Virus record (IMG/VR): IMGVR_UViG_3300035107_000125
Coordinates: 1 to 40,575 of that record
Strand: one strand, 5' to 3'
From: a virus
DNA: 40,575 bases
The position numbers and the translations under genes were made by a program. The notes under the pieces were generated by a model. That model searched no databases. It was not told where the DNA came from and saw only the letters and a program-made list of their open reading frames with translations. Positions 30,816 to 39,917 of the stretch are shown piece after piece; positions within the stretch are counted from its first letter, which is position 1; the number at the start of each line of letters is the position of its first letter.

Positions 30816-33288
30816 TGTTTTCTTGACTGGAGACAAAATTCTCTATGTTGGATACGAAGATGGTCAACGTGTCCAGTATGAGCAGAATTTTTCTCCAGTT
30901 CTTTTTGCTCAGTGTAATAAAAAAACAGAATACAAAACTCTTGAGGGTAGTTATGCTCAAAAACTAGAGTTTGATTCTGTTAAGGATGCTCGACAATTTA
31001 TTGATGAATACAAACAGGTAGAGAATTTTAAGATCTACGGTAATGATAGATTTCTTTATCAATATATTAGTACTGAGTTTCCTGAAGAACGTATTGAGTA
31101 CGATGCTACTCAACTAAAAATTTATACAATTGATATTGAGACCTCCTCTGAAAACGGTTTCCCAAATGTTGGAGAAACTGCAGAGGAGATTCTTTGTCTT
31201 ACCATCAAGGATTTTACCAGCAAGAAACTAATTGTATGGGGAACACGTGAGTATCAACACTCTCGTTCTGATGTTGAGTATCGTGTCTTCTGGAAAGAAG
31301 AAGAGATGCTCAAAGATTTTCTTGCATGGTGGGCAGAGAATACTCCAGATATCTTGACTGGTTGGAACGTAAAGTTGTTTGACGTTCCTTACATTTGTCG
31401 TAGGATTGAACGTATACTATCTTCCAAGTATATGAAGTCCCTTTCTCCTTGGAATAAAGTATATGAAAAAGAAGTCGAAATCAAGGGACGTAATCAGTTT
31501 GTATATGATGTCATTGGTGTCAGTGTCCTTGACTATCTGGATCTTTATCAGAAGTTTACTTATACTAACCAAGAATCATACCGACTCGATCACATTGCCA
31601 ATGTAGAACTTGGTGAAAAGAAACTTGATCACTCTGAGTTTGAAACGTTCAAAGATTTTTACACTCAAGATTGGCAGAAGTTTGTCACCTATAACATTCA
31701 TGACGTGGAACTTGTTGACCGTTTGGAAGACAAGATGAAACTAATTGATCTTGCAGTTAACCTTGCATATGACGCTAAGGTTAATTTTGAAGATGTCTAC
31801 TATCAGGTACGGATGTGGGATAGTATCATCTATAATTACCTTACACCTAAAGGTATTGTTGTACCTCCCAATGAACGAAATGACAAAGATGCAAAGTATG
31901 CTGGTGCATATGTTAAAGAACCTGTCCCAGGACTTTATGAGTGGGTGGTTAGTTTTGATCTCAACTCCCTATACCCTCACCTCATTATGCAATACAACAT
32001 CTCGCCAGAGACGTTACTTCCAACAAAGCATCCATCGGCAACCGTAGATAGAATTCTGCAGAAGCAGATTACTATTGATGGTGAGTATTGTGTATGTGCT
32101 AATGGAGCACAGTACAGGAAAGATGTCCGAGGATTTCTTCCTGAGTTGATGGAGAAGATCTACAATGAACGTAAGATCTACAAGAAAAAGATGCTTCAAG
32201 CAAAACAAGAAAATGAAAAGAATCCTAGTCCACAACTGGTCAAGGACATTTCAAAATTCAATAACATCCAGATGGCACGTAAGATTCAACTTAACAGTGC
32301 TTATGGTGCTATTGGGAATCAGTATTTCAGGTATTACAAGCTTGCCAACGCAGAGGCGATCACCCTTTCTGGTCAGGTCTCAATCCGTTGGATTGAAGAT
32401 AAGATGAATGGATACCTAAATACTCTGTTAAAAACGGAGGATGTAGATTATGTCATCGCATCTGACACTGACTCAATCTATCTTAATCTTGGACCTCTCG
32501 TTACTAAATTTTTTAGTAATCGGGTTGGCGACAAAGCAGCAGTTGTATCCATACTTAACAAGGTATGCGAAGAAAAACTGGAACCTTTTATTCAGAGTTC
32601 ATATGAAGAACTGGCAGCGTTCGTTTCAGCGTATGACCAGAAGATGATTATGAAGCGTGAAAATATCGCTGACAAGGGAATCTGGACTGCTAAGAAGCGA
32701 TATATTCTTAATGTGTGGGATAGTGAAGGTGTTCGTTATGCAGAACCAAAACTTAAAATGATGGGTATTGAGGCAGTTAAATCTTCTACTCCTGCACCAT
32801 GTAGGACTAAGATTAAAGAAGCACTCAATATTATTATGACGCAAACTGAAGAAGATGTCATACGATTTATTGACAAATTCAAAGAAGAGTTTTTTAGTAT
32901 GCCACCAGAGGACATTGCATTTCCTCGTAGCGTCAATGGGTTGACAAAATGGTCTGACCCTGTTACGCTGTATAAGAAAAGTTGTCCCATCCATGTAAGA
33001 GGAGCACTCCTCTACAATTTTCAATTGAAGAAACGCAAACTGACTCACAAGTATCCTTTGATTCAAGAAGGAGAAAAGATTAAGTTCTGCTATCTACAAA
33101 AACCAAACACTGTTGGGGAGAATGTAATCTCATTCATTTCTAATTTTCCTACAGAGATTAACATTCATAAGAATGTTGATTATAAATTACAGTTTGAAAA
33201 ATCATTCCTATATCCACTCAAGATTATTCTTGATGCTATTGGATGGAAAACTGAAAAAGAAGTTAACTTGGAGTTTCTATTTACATGA
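30796..33288 (+). CDS. gp43: DNA polymerase gp43
   Basis: Family B replicative polymerase with proofreading. 830 residues (T4: 898). Exo I DIETSSENG near residue 114, Exo II in TGWNVKLFDVPYICRR, polymerase motif A FDLNSLYPHLIMQYN near 393, motif B KIQLNSAYGAIGNQYFR near 496, and motif C ASDTDSIYL near 555. Start is ATG 30796 or 30799; both lie inside the preceding gene. All catalytic residues appear intact and no intein or split is seen. Confidence 0.97.
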   Translation: MMKFYSNVFLTGDKILYVGYEDGQRVQYEQNFSPVLFAQCNKKTEYKTLEGSYAQKLEFDSVKDARQFIDEYKQVENFKIYGNDRFLYQYISTEFPEERIEYDATQLKIYTIDIETSSENGFPNVGETAEEILCLTIKDFTSKKLIVWGTREYQHSRSDVEYRVFWKEEEMLKDFLAWWAENTPDILTGWNVKLFDVPYICRRIERILSSKYMKSLSPWNKVYEKEVEIKGRNQFVYDVIGVSVLDYLDLYQKFTYTNQESYRLDHIANVELGEKKLDHSEFETFKDFYTQDWQKFVTYNIHDVELVDRLEDKMKLIDLAVNLAYDAKVNFEDVYYQVRMWDSIIYNYLTPKGIVVPPNERNDKDAKYAGAYVKEPVPGLYEWVVSFDLNSLYPHLIMQYNISPETLLPTKHPSATVDRILQKQITIDGEYCVCANGAQYRKDVRGFLPELMEKIYNERKIYKKKMLQAKQENEKNPSPQLVKDISKFNNIQMARKIQLNSAYGAIGNQYFRYYKLANAEAITLSGQVSIRWIEDKMNGYLNTLLKTEDVDYVIASDTDSIYLNLGPLVTKFFSNRVGDKAAVVSILNKVCEEKLEPFIQSSYEELAAFVSAYDQKMIMKRENIADKGIWTAKKRYILNVWDSEGVRYAEPKLKMMGIEAVKSSTPAPCRTKIKEALNIIMTQTEEDVIRFIDKFKEEFFSMPPEDIAFPRSVNGLTKWSDPVTLYKKSCPIHVRGALLYNFQLKKRKLTHKYPLIQEGEKIKFCYLQKPNTVGENVISFISNFPTEINIHKNVDYKLQFEKSFLYPLKIILDAIGWKTEKEVNLEFLFT

Positions 33289-34301
33289 GTATTTTTGACA
33301 CACTTGCTAAAGAGGCAAAAAATGATTATGCAAAACTTGTATCCGATGGTATTATTACTGGTGACGAGCAAAATTTTATCGGCACTGGATCCTATATCCT
33401 CAACGCTATGTTGAGTGGGAGTGTCAATGGTGGCATTCCTGATAACCGTGTAACTGCTATTGCTGGAGAACAAGCAACTGGTAAAACTTTTTATGCTATT
33501 GCGATTGCTAAAACCTTTCTTGATAGTAATCCTGATGGTGCAGTTTTCTACTTTGATAGTGAGGCAGCTGCTACAGCAGACCTGTTCAAGAACCGTGGAC
33601 TCGATGCCAATCGAGTATGGCATTTCCCAGTAGATACTATTGAAGAGTTTCGTACTCAAATCATTCGTATCCTGGACAATCTTCTTAAGACAAAAGAAGA
33701 GGATCGTAAACCTCTGCTGATTGTTCTTGATTCTCTGGGTATGCTTGCATCATCTAAAGAACTTACAGATGCTCTAGATGATAAACAAGTTCGTGACATG
33801 ACTAAATCACAAGTCCTTAAGTCAGTGTTCCGAATCATTACCAGTAAACTTGGTAAACTTAAGATCCCTATGATCGTTACCAATCACACATATAAGACCA
33901 TGAATCCTTATGGTGAATCATCTGATATGGGTGGTGGTAGTGGACTTAAGTATGCTGCATCTACTATCATGTATCTGTCTAAATCAAAAGAGAAAGATGG
34001 AACTGATGTTGTAGGTAACATCATCAAAGTTAAGGCAAACAAATCTCGTTTCACTAAGGAGAATTCACAAGTTGCAACACGCTTATTTTTCGACTCACGT
34101 GGACTTGACAAGTATTACGGGTTACTGGAACTGGGTGAGAAGTACGGAGTATTCACCCGTAAGGGGAATCGTATCGTCGTCGGTGAATCTTCTGTTTATC
34201 CTTCTGTTATTCTCAAGGATCCTGAAAAGTATTTCACCGAAGAAGTGATGGAGAAACTTGATTGGGCAGCAGGTCAGGAGTTTAAGTATGGAGTTGAGTG
34301 A
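33285..34301 (+). CDS. uvsX: RecA-like recombinase UvsX
   Basis: Strand-exchange protein of recombination-dependent replication; works with UvsY. 338 residues (T4: 391). Walker A GEQATGKT at 61-68, FYFDSEAA near 86, Walker B LLIVLDSLGML near 142 and the GGGSGLKYAAS loop L2-like region near 216. Overlaps gp43 by four bases. Confidence 0.95.
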   Translation: MSIFDTLAKEAKNDYAKLVSDGIITGDEQNFIGTGSYILNAMLSGSVNGGIPDNRVTAIAGEQATGKTFYAIAIAKTFLDSNPDGAVFYFDSEAAATADLFKNRGLDANRVWHFPVDTIEEFRTQIIRILDNLLKTKEEDRKPLLIVLDSLGMLASSKELTDALDDKQVRDMTKSQVLKSVFRIITSKLGKLKIPMIVTNHTYKTMNPYGESSDMGGGSGLKYAASTIMYLSKSKEKDGTDVVGNIIKVKANKSRFTKENSQVATRLFFDSRGLDKYYGLLELGEKYGVFTRKGNRIVVGESSVYPSVILKDPEKYFTEEVMEKLDWAAGQEFKYGVE

Positions 34302-34815
34302 TTACATTAAGGTCTATGATGATGTAGTCCCTGAATCAATATGTAAGAATCTTATTTCTACATACGAAAATTCAAATCCTGAATTTGTGAACAATGAAGG
34401 TAGACCTAAGTTTCATCACTTGGCACTAGACCCAGAGATGTCTAAATTCTTACTTGAGAATTTAAGACAATGCCTTTCTGATTACGCTTTGTCAACAGAG
34501 TTGACGAAGTGGATGCCAGGGAAGTATGCTGTTGAGGACTTTCGAGTCAAGAAGTATCGTAAGGGTACTGATGATCGCTTCTCTACACACGTAGACGTTG
34601 GTGATCATGCTAGTGCAAGAAGGTTTCTTGCTTTCTTCATTTATTTGAATACTATTGAGGAAGGTGGTGAAACTGCATTCCCTGGTATCAAGACAGTCAA
34701 ACCAAAATGTGGTAGAGTGTTAATGTTCCCACCTCTATGGACATTTCCTCATGAGGGAAGACCCACTATCAGTGACCACAAGTACATCGTTGGATCTTAT
34801 TTGCATTACATATGA
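34288..34815 (+). CDS. 2OG-Fe(II) oxygenase (prolyl-hydroxylase type)
   Basis: 175 residues from the ATG at 34288, chosen for AGGAG eight bases upstream. Iron ligands H101-x-D103 in STHVDVGD and H155 in WTFPHEGRP; Lys165 in SDHKYIVGSY is placed to bind 2-oxoglutarate. FLAFFIYLNTIEEGGETAFPG between them is typical for prolyl 4-hydroxylase-like enzymes. Cyanomyoviruses commonly carry several of these; the substrate is unknown. It lies in the replication operon, overlapping uvsX by 14 bases. Confidence 0.92.
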   Translation: MELSDYIKVYDDVVPESICKNLISTYENSNPEFVNNEGRPKFHHLALDPEMSKFLLENLRQCLSDYALSTELTKWMPGKYAVEDFRVKKYRKGTDDRFSTHVDVGDHASARRFLAFFIYLNTIEEGGETAFPGIKTVKPKCGRVLMFPPLWTFPHEGRPTISDHKYIVGSYLHYI

Positions 34816-36179
34816 ATTCTCTTGAGTTTACAATCATCAAGAACTTGGTTACCAACGATGAGTATCGTCGTCAGGTATATCCGTACTTAAAAAAGGAATA
34901 CTTTGAGAGTGACCACAATTCATTATTGTTTACTCTAGTATCAGAGTTTATCTCTACATATGAAAAGTGTCCAACCAAAGAATCTCTTGAAGTAGATCTT
35001 CAAAATAAGAAAAACATTTCAGAGGAGTCGTACAAAAATGTTAGTACGCTCATACAGCAGTTAGAACCTGACAACTGTGATTATAAATGGTTGTTAGATT
35101 CAACAGAAGAGTGGTGTCGCAATCGTGCTATCTACCTTTCTCTCGTAGAAAGTATTCAGATTGCAGATGGTAATGACAAAGAGAAAGACATGGGTGCTAT
35201 CCCATCTATTCTTTCTGATGCTATCTCAGTTTCTTTTGATAACAAGATTGGTCATGATTACCTAGATGATTATCAGGAGCGATTTGATTTCTACAACAGA
35301 GTAGAAACTAAGATTCCTTTTGACCTGACAATGTTTAATAAGATTACTAAAGGTGGTCTTACTAATAAGTCATTGAATGTTGCTCTGGCAGGCACTGGTG
35401 TGGGTAAATCCCTATTCATGTGTCATGTGGCAGCAGCAACTTTATTGCAAGGGAAGAATGTTCTGTACATCACATGTGAGATGTCAGAAGAAAAGATTGC
35501 AGAACGTATTGATGCTAATCTGTTGAGTGTACCAATTCAAGACCTTGCTGGATTACCTCAGCAGTTATATGAGAGCAAGGTTACCAATCTGATGAAGAAG
35601 ACAAATGGTAAACTTATCATTAAAGAATATCCTACTGCATCTGCACATGTGGGACATTTTAGGTCTCTTCTTAACGATCTGTCTCTTAAGAGGAGTTTTA
35701 GACCCGATATTATCTTTGTGGATTACCTTAACATATGCACTTCGCAGAGATTCAAAGCAAACTTTGTCAACTCATATACCTTGGTTAAAGGTATTGCAGA
35801 AGAACTTCGTGGTCTCGCTGTGGAACAAGGTGTGCCAATCGTCTCTGCTACTCAAACCACTCGTTCTGGTTATGGTAGCACTGATGTTGACCTTACTGAC
35901 ACTTCTGAATCCTTTGGTCTCCCTGCTACTGCTGATCTTATGTTTGCCCTTATTAGCACTGAAGAGTCAGAGCAACTGGGGCAGATATTAGTAAAACAAT
36001 TAAAGAATAGATACAACGATCTCACGGTTAATAAAAGGTTCGCCGTGGGTATTGACAGAGCGAAGATGAGGTTGTATGATTGTGAGCAATCTGCTCAGGA
36101 CAACTTCCTCGACGCAGGTAACAATGACGATGAACCACCTACTAACTCAAACAAATTTGGAGGATTTAATTTTGACTAA
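34812..36179 (+). CDS. gp41: Replicative helicase gp41
   Basis: DnaB-type hexameric helicase that unwinds the fork and, with the primase, makes primers. 455 residues (T4: 475). Walker A AGTGVGKS at 193-200, YITCEMSEEKIAERID near 220, Walker B IIFVDYLNI near 300, and a TQTTRSGYGSTDVDLTD loop near 346. Overlaps the oxygenase by four bases and mazG by eight. Confidence 0.95.
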   Translation: MNSLEFTIIKNLVTNDEYRRQVYPYLKKEYFESDHNSLLFTLVSEFISTYEKCPTKESLEVDLQNKKNISEESYKNVSTLIQQLEPDNCDYKWLLDSTEEWCRNRAIYLSLVESIQIADGNDKEKDMGAIPSILSDAISVSFDNKIGHDYLDDYQERFDFYNRVETKIPFDLTMFNKITKGGLTNKSLNVALAGTGVGKSLFMCHVAAATLLQGKNVLYITCEMSEEKIAERIDANLLSVPIQDLAGLPQQLYESKVTNLMKKTNGKLIIKEYPTASAHVGHFRSLLNDLSLKRSFRPDIIFVDYLNICTSQRFKANFVNSYTLVKGIAEELRGLAVEQGVPIVSATQTTRSGYGSTDVDLTDTSESFGLPATADLMFALISTEESEQLGQILVKQLKNRYNDLTVNKRFAVGIDRAKMRLYDCEQSAQDNFLDAGNNDDEPPTNSNKFGGFNFD

Positions 36180-36582
36180 GCACATTGATTTTAATCGGTA
36201 TGAGCAGTTTGTTTCTGCAGTTACTTCAGAGTGCTCAACGAACTTTGTTGATTTTGCTGATCGTATTGGCGAGTTGGATCGTGAGGGTGCCAATATTGAG
36301 CGTCTCCTTACTAGTGGTGTTGGGATTAATGCTGAAGGTGGTGAATTCCTTGAGATCATTAAGAAGATGGTATTCCAAGGAAAACCCTGGAATGAAGATA
36401 ACCGTGAGCATCTTATTATTGAGTTGGGTGATATCATGTGGTACGTTGCTCAGGCATGTATGGCACTTGAGGTATCATTCGATGATGTGATTGCCACTAA
36501 TGTTAAGAAACTTGAGAAGCGTTATCCTGAAGGAACGTTTGATGTTTACTTCTCTGAGAACCGTAAGGCAGGCGATCGGTAA
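36172..36582 (+). CDS. mazG: MazG nucleotide pyrophosphohydrolase
   Basis: 136 residues starting at TTG 36172, because GGAGG lies eight bases before it; ATG codons further upstream would sit deep in gp41. Metal-binding motif: Glu58 and Glu61 in EGGEFLEIIKK, then Glu84 and Asp87 in ELGDIMWYV, the E-E...ExxD signature. Phage MazG hydrolyses (d)NTPs, with GTP/dGTP preferred in studied cyanophage enzymes; an effect on host (p)ppGpp was proposed and questioned. Common cyanophage auxiliary gene. Confidence 0.93.
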   Translation: MTKHIDFNRYEQFVSAVTSECSTNFVDFADRIGELDREGANIERLLTSGVGINAEGGEFLEIIKKMVFQGKPWNEDNREHLIIELGDIMWYVAQACMALEVSFDDVIATNVKKLEKRYPEGTFDVYFSENRKAGDR

Positions 36583-36588
36583 TAATAA

Positions 36589-36596
36589 GATAAATA
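36589..36596 (+). promoter_or_regulatory. Probable late promoter (GATAAATA)
   Basis: One base from consensus, 13 bases before the ATG at 36610, so the mRNA leader would be only a few bases long. Confidence 0.5.
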
Positions 36597-36609
36597 CTTG
36601 CAAAAACCC

Positions 36610-37356
36610 ATGCGAGTAATTAAGCAAGGAACAGTAAGTGATAGTAATGAGAATGCTGCATACAGTTTCTTCTCTAGAAACAAGGATAGGTTTGATGAAA
36701 TCTCCCTTGTTTCTGTTGGTAAAACCATATCACTAAAGGGGGTTACTGATATTTTATTTGTAGGTGGACAAACTGGCAGTGGGTCAGGGGCAAAACCTAA
36801 AACTGATATCAGAATCATTCATGCTGGAGGCACCTATAATATTTCTTTAAAGAAAAGAAGTTTTGGTGCTTGGGAATCTGCAGATTCACTTGCTGGTGAT
36901 AGAGTATCTGAAAAGATTCTTGGTTATCTTATGGACAATTTGAATGGAACTGCTCCTTCCAGTAGACCATTTGATGTTATTGCATATGTTGATGGTGGAA
37001 GAGCAAAGTATAAAGTTGTTAGGAAAGGAACGGATACTACAGTTAAATTAGCATATAGGTGTAGTATTCAAGATGCTTCTACTGTTATTTTTGGAAGTGA
37101 TATTCTTGGACAAGGTGCTGTAGTTAGTGCAGAATTTCCAGGAGCATGTTTGCTTAAAAATAATATAGCTAGAATTAATTGTAGTAGTATTATTACAACT
37201 TTGTCAGAAGTTCCTAGAAATGCTTATCCATTCTTCTCTGTTAAATCTTCATTCTATAGAAAAGTAAGAAACGCTTATAGATTTCCTGGATTGAGAGTAC
37301 AGGCAATGCCTAGATCTGAGATCAAAGGATCTGTTGAGTTTTTACCAGAGTTATAA
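36610..37356 (+). CDS. Unknown protein, possible PD-(D/E)xK-like nuclease
   Basis: 248 residues from the ATG at 36610; an in-frame TTG at 36598 would fall on the transcription start of the adjacent promoter. Asp66 in KPKTDIRII and Lys81 in YNISLKKRSF, separated by a GG turn, resemble the core of nucleases with a D...(S/E)xK signature; Glu89 follows. The Gly/Ser stretch GGQTGSGSGAKPK precedes it. Codons are AT-richer than in adjacent genes (many AGA, TAT, AAT), which may mean recent arrival. No ribosome site, nearly leaderless. Function not established. Confidence 0.7.
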   Translation: MRVIKQGTVSDSNENAAYSFFSRNKDRFDEISLVSVGKTISLKGVTDILFVGGQTGSGSGAKPKTDIRIIHAGGTYNISLKKRSFGAWESADSLAGDRVSEKILGYLMDNLNGTAPSSRPFDVIAYVDGGRAKYKVVRKGTDTTVKLAYRCSIQDASTVIFGSDILGQGAVVSAEFPGACLLKNNIARINCSSIITTLSEVPRNAYPFFSVKSSFYRKVRNAYRFPGLRVQAMPRSEIKGSVEFLPEL

Positions 37357-37359
37357 ATA
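37352..37359 (+). promoter_or_regulatory. Late promoter (exact TATAAATA)
   Basis: Exact consensus overlapping the stop of the previous gene, 18 bases before the ATG at 37378. Confidence 0.72.
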
Positions 37360-37377
37360 ATAATAAAACATCTATTG

Positions 37378-38658
37378 ATGGACTTTAGTAATTTTAACAA
37401 GCAAGCAAAACAGACCTCGTATAGACATGGAAATCTATACGAGGTTGGTTCATATGTACAGAATTCAGATGGTGATGTAGGAAAAGTACACAGACGTGGA
37501 CCAAATTATGTAATTGCTTTGTCTGATGATGGCGACATGTTTAGAGCATGGGTGAGTGATATCAAAGAGTACAAACAATGGAATGATTCTGGTGCTACTG
37601 CTGACCATCGATTGGTAGGAACTGATGCTAATCGTAAATTCTTGGAGAAAATGACTCCTGGACATGATTACGATATGTGGAAAAAACCTGCTGAAGTAAA
37701 TAGACGTATAAATAAAACTAAACCGATTAAAGAAGAGACGATGACTGCTAATGTAAGATTGTCTGCGTGGATGCTGGGTTTATCTCTAGCAGAGCAGCAG
37801 GAAATTGCTTCAAAGATGGATAAGATTATCCTCGATGGGGATGTGATTGAAGGTATTCTTGAGTCCTTCGGGACAGAAAAGATGCAAGACCTTGCTGCTG
37901 AGTATGCAAGTATTGTTTCTGGTGAAGAACTGTCTGAGGGACTGAAGCAAGCACGTAAGAATGTCGGTGCTTCTAAGTGCTGGGATGGTTACAAGGCAAA
38001 AGGAACTAAAATGAAAGGTGGTAAGTCAGTTCCTAATTGTGTTAAGGAAGAGGAAGAAGAACTTGAAGAAGGTAAGAAGGGACTATACGCCAATATCCAT
38101 GCTAAGAGAAAGCGTGGAGAATCTCCTGCGAAACCAGGCGACGACGATTACCCTGCAAAAGATGCTTTTAAAAAGGCAGCAAAGACAGCAAAGAAAGAAG
38201 AAGTCGAGTATGTAGAGGAGAAGAAGAAACTTGATCCTGTCGGTAAAGAAGACGGAGACGTTGACAACGATGGTGATAAGGATTCTTCTGATTCCTATCT
38301 TCTTAAGAGACGTGCTGCAGTTAGTGCAGCAATCAAAGCAAAGAAAGGCACCAAGAAAGAGGGATACTCTGATTGGAGAACTGAACTTATTGAGAAGGAT
38401 GTTAAGGGTGTAGAAGTTAATCCTTCAATTGATGATGCAACCGATCCTATGTCAGTGTTCGACAAGAACAAGAAACTGAAAGGTGCTGATAAAGCAGTCA
38501 AGGAAGAGTGTGGATGTGACAAAGAAGATGATGGATCTGAGAAGGCACTTGCTAAGAAAGCAACTAAGGTCAAGCGTGTTAAGTATCAGGATGGTGTAAC
38601 TGAATCGCTTGCAATCCTCAGAGCAAACATTGATGAGTTAAAGTCACGTTATCTTTGA
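37378..38658 (+). CDS. Cyanophage virion/prohead protein, Lys/Glu-rich
   Basis: 426 residues. Residues 15-70 hold a small domain (YEVGSYVQNSDGDVGKVHRRG); a helical part around 120-190 follows. Then SKCWDGYKAKGTKMKGGK and VPNCVKEEEE, a block found in many cyanophage structural proteins, and DGDVDNDGDKDSSD near residue 300, an EF-hand or dockerin-like calcium loop. YSDWRTELIEKD is another cyanophage structural signature. The C-terminal half is highly charged and probably disordered. Role in the head or tail is inferred. Confidence 0.8.
   Translation: MDFSNFNKQAKQTSYRHGNLYEVGSYVQNSDGDVGKVHRRGPNYVIALSDDGDMFRAWVSDIKEYKQWNDSGATADHRLVGTDANRKFLEKMTPGHDYDMWKKPAEVNRRINKTKPIKEETMTANVRLSAWMLGLSLAEQQEIASKMDKIILDGDVIEGILESFGTEKMQDLAAEYASIVSGEELSEGLKQARKNVGASKCWDGYKAKGTKMKGGKSVPNCVKEEEEELEEGKKGLYANIHAKRKRGESPAKPGDDDYPAKDAFKKAAKTAKKEEVEYVEEKKKLDPVGKEDGDVDNDGDKDSSDSYLLKRRAAVSAAIKAKKGTKKEGYSDWRTELIEKDVKGVEVNPSIDDATDPMSVFDKNKKLKGADKAVKEECGCDKEDDGSEKALAKKATKVKRVKYQDGVTESLAILRANIDELKSRYL
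37414..37445 (+). other. 12-bp palindrome inside the start of a gene
   Basis: ACCTCGTATAGA, eight-base loop, TCTATACGAGGT: perfect inverted repeat beginning 36 bases after the ATG at 37378 and about 55 bases after the late promoter. In mRNA it would form a stable hairpin in early codons. Confidence 0.75.
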
Positions 38659-38686
38659 TATATAAGATAACCCGTATTTTTTAATC

Positions 38687-38890
38687 ATGGTAAAATTTCT
38701 ACTCCCATTAGCAATCAAAGTCATCGACGCTGCAGTTGATGCAATCCCCGAAAACATGGATGAAATCATCAAAAGATTTCTGATTGGACTTGCAAAAAAA
38801 GCAGTATCGAGAACTGATAACACGGTAGATGATCAATTAGTTGCAGCACTGGAAGCAGCACTCTTTCCCCCAACATCTGAGGAAGGTTGA
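38687..38890 (+). CDS. Small helical protein, unknown
   Basis: 67 residues, starting MVKFLLPLAIKVIDAAVDAI: one amphipathic/hydrophobic helix, then a basic helix (IIKRFLIGLAKKAVSRT) and an acidic end. No ribosome site is obvious before the ATG; the gene is followed 5 bases later by a good terminator, which supports a real unit. Function unknown. Confidence 0.65.
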   Translation: MVKFLLPLAIKVIDAAVDAIPENMDEIIKRFLIGLAKKAVSRTDNTVDDQLVAALEAALFPPTSEEG

Positions 38891-38895
38891 TCCTG

Positions 38896-38919
38896 AGGAG
38901 GGGTAACCCTCCTTTTTTT
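38896..38919 (+). terminator. Rho-independent terminator
   Basis: AGGAGGG, GTAA loop, CCCTCCT, then T residues to 38919. Ends the unit begun at 37352 and touches the next late promoter. Confidence 0.9.
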
Positions 38920-38926
38920 ATAAATA
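38919..38926 (+). promoter_or_regulatory. Late promoter (exact TATAAATA)
   Basis: Exact consensus whose first T is the last T of the terminator run; terminator and promoter are fused. AGGAG precedes the ATG at 38967. Confidence 0.75.
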
Positions 38927-38966
38927 TCTTTATAACGCAATCAACACGTATATTAGGAGTTTAACA

Positions 38967-39545
38967 ATGCCTCTCTGGGGAAAAACCGAATCGGACGAAT
39001 CAAAACCAAAGTGGTTGGACCGTGTGAATAAGAATGGTCTTGCTGAAGATTGCTTTGCGACTGAGCAAGGATGGGTCCTTCGCCACTACAAGGGTACTGA
39101 CAAGACAACTGCACGTTATTGGGATGAACTCCTGGTAGCAATCGGCGGTCTCGCTGGTGGTACTTCTGCAACAACTCTCCTCGGTGAGGCAGACGTTACT
39201 GCTGTATTCTTTGAGCAGGAAGCACTTTCACAAGGCGACACTGGAACCGTTGTTGTTATCTACAACGAGCAAGTTGATGTCACTGGTACTGTAACTCTTG
39301 CAGTTACTGGTTCTGTAACTGGTGCTATCACCGCAACATATGCACGTGGAACTGGATCAAACCGTCTTGAGTTTGACTTTACTGTTCCTTCTCAGGCAGA
39401 AGTTCTTTCTATTGCTGACCAAACCATCGGTGGTTCTGGTGCTGTTAAGGATAAGGGCACTTCTGTTGATGCTGAAGATGCATTTGCTGGTAAGACCATT
39501 GGTGCTGGTGGATCTGGTACTGACCTGACCCTCACTATTTCTTGA
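38967..39545 (+). CDS. Virion structural protein, Ig-like
   Basis: 192 residues. N-terminal head MPLWGKTESDESKPKWL and CFATEQGWVLRHYKG are shared by small structural proteins of cyanophages. From about residue 75 a beta-rich domain follows (VTAVFFEQEALSQGDTGTVVV, then VTLAVTGSVTGAIT), compatible with a bacterial Ig-like fold. Strong late promoter and AGGAG site imply high expression; a head decoration or surface role is plausible but not shown. Confidence 0.78.
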   Translation: MPLWGKTESDESKPKWLDRVNKNGLAEDCFATEQGWVLRHYKGTDKTTARYWDELLVAIGGLAGGTSATTLLGEADVTAVFFEQEALSQGDTGTVVVIYNEQVDVTGTVTLAVTGSVTGAITATYARGTGSNRLEFDFTVPSQAEVLSIADQTIGGSGAVKDKGTSVDAEDAFAGKTIGAGGSGTDLTLTIS

Positions 39546-39551
39546 TAATGT

Positions 39552-39917
39552 ATGAAGTTTACTGAGTTGAACGAGGATAACTACCTCTTTTTTGCTATTA
39601 AATATTATGATAATCCTCAAGCAGTAACCAAAGAGGACTTTTATGATGATCTTAAACGGTTTAAATATTTGAAGAGGTTGCTCAAGACATATGTCAAGAC
39701 GGGCAACCTTAAACTGCATTTGATTTTAAATCATATGATCATCATCTACAATGTATTTGGTGAAGCAGCAACACCTTTGCTGTTCTATAAAATTTCAAAT
39801 GATTATTGGTCCATATTGAAAAGTTTCATGGTGTATTTGAATAGATATCCCATCTGTTCTACTTTGGATCATATAAAATTAGATAAATATTGTATAGAGC
39901 AATTGCAAGATCTATGA
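39552..39917 (+). CDS. Conserved T4-like phage protein, unknown
   Basis: 121 residues beginning MKFTELNEDNYLFFAIKYYDNPQ, mostly helical (DLKRFKYLKRLLKTYVKTG, HLILNHMIIIYNVFG). I recognise this as a small protein widespread in marine T4-like phages but know no function. It overlaps the next gene by four bases (ATGA). No own late promoter; read from 38919. Confidence 0.75.
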   Translation: MKFTELNEDNYLFFAIKYYDNPQAVTKEDFYDDLKRFKYLKRLLKTYVKTGNLKLHLILNHMIIIYNVFGEAATPLLFYKISNDYWSILKSFMVYLNRYPICSTLDHIKLDKYCIEQLQDL

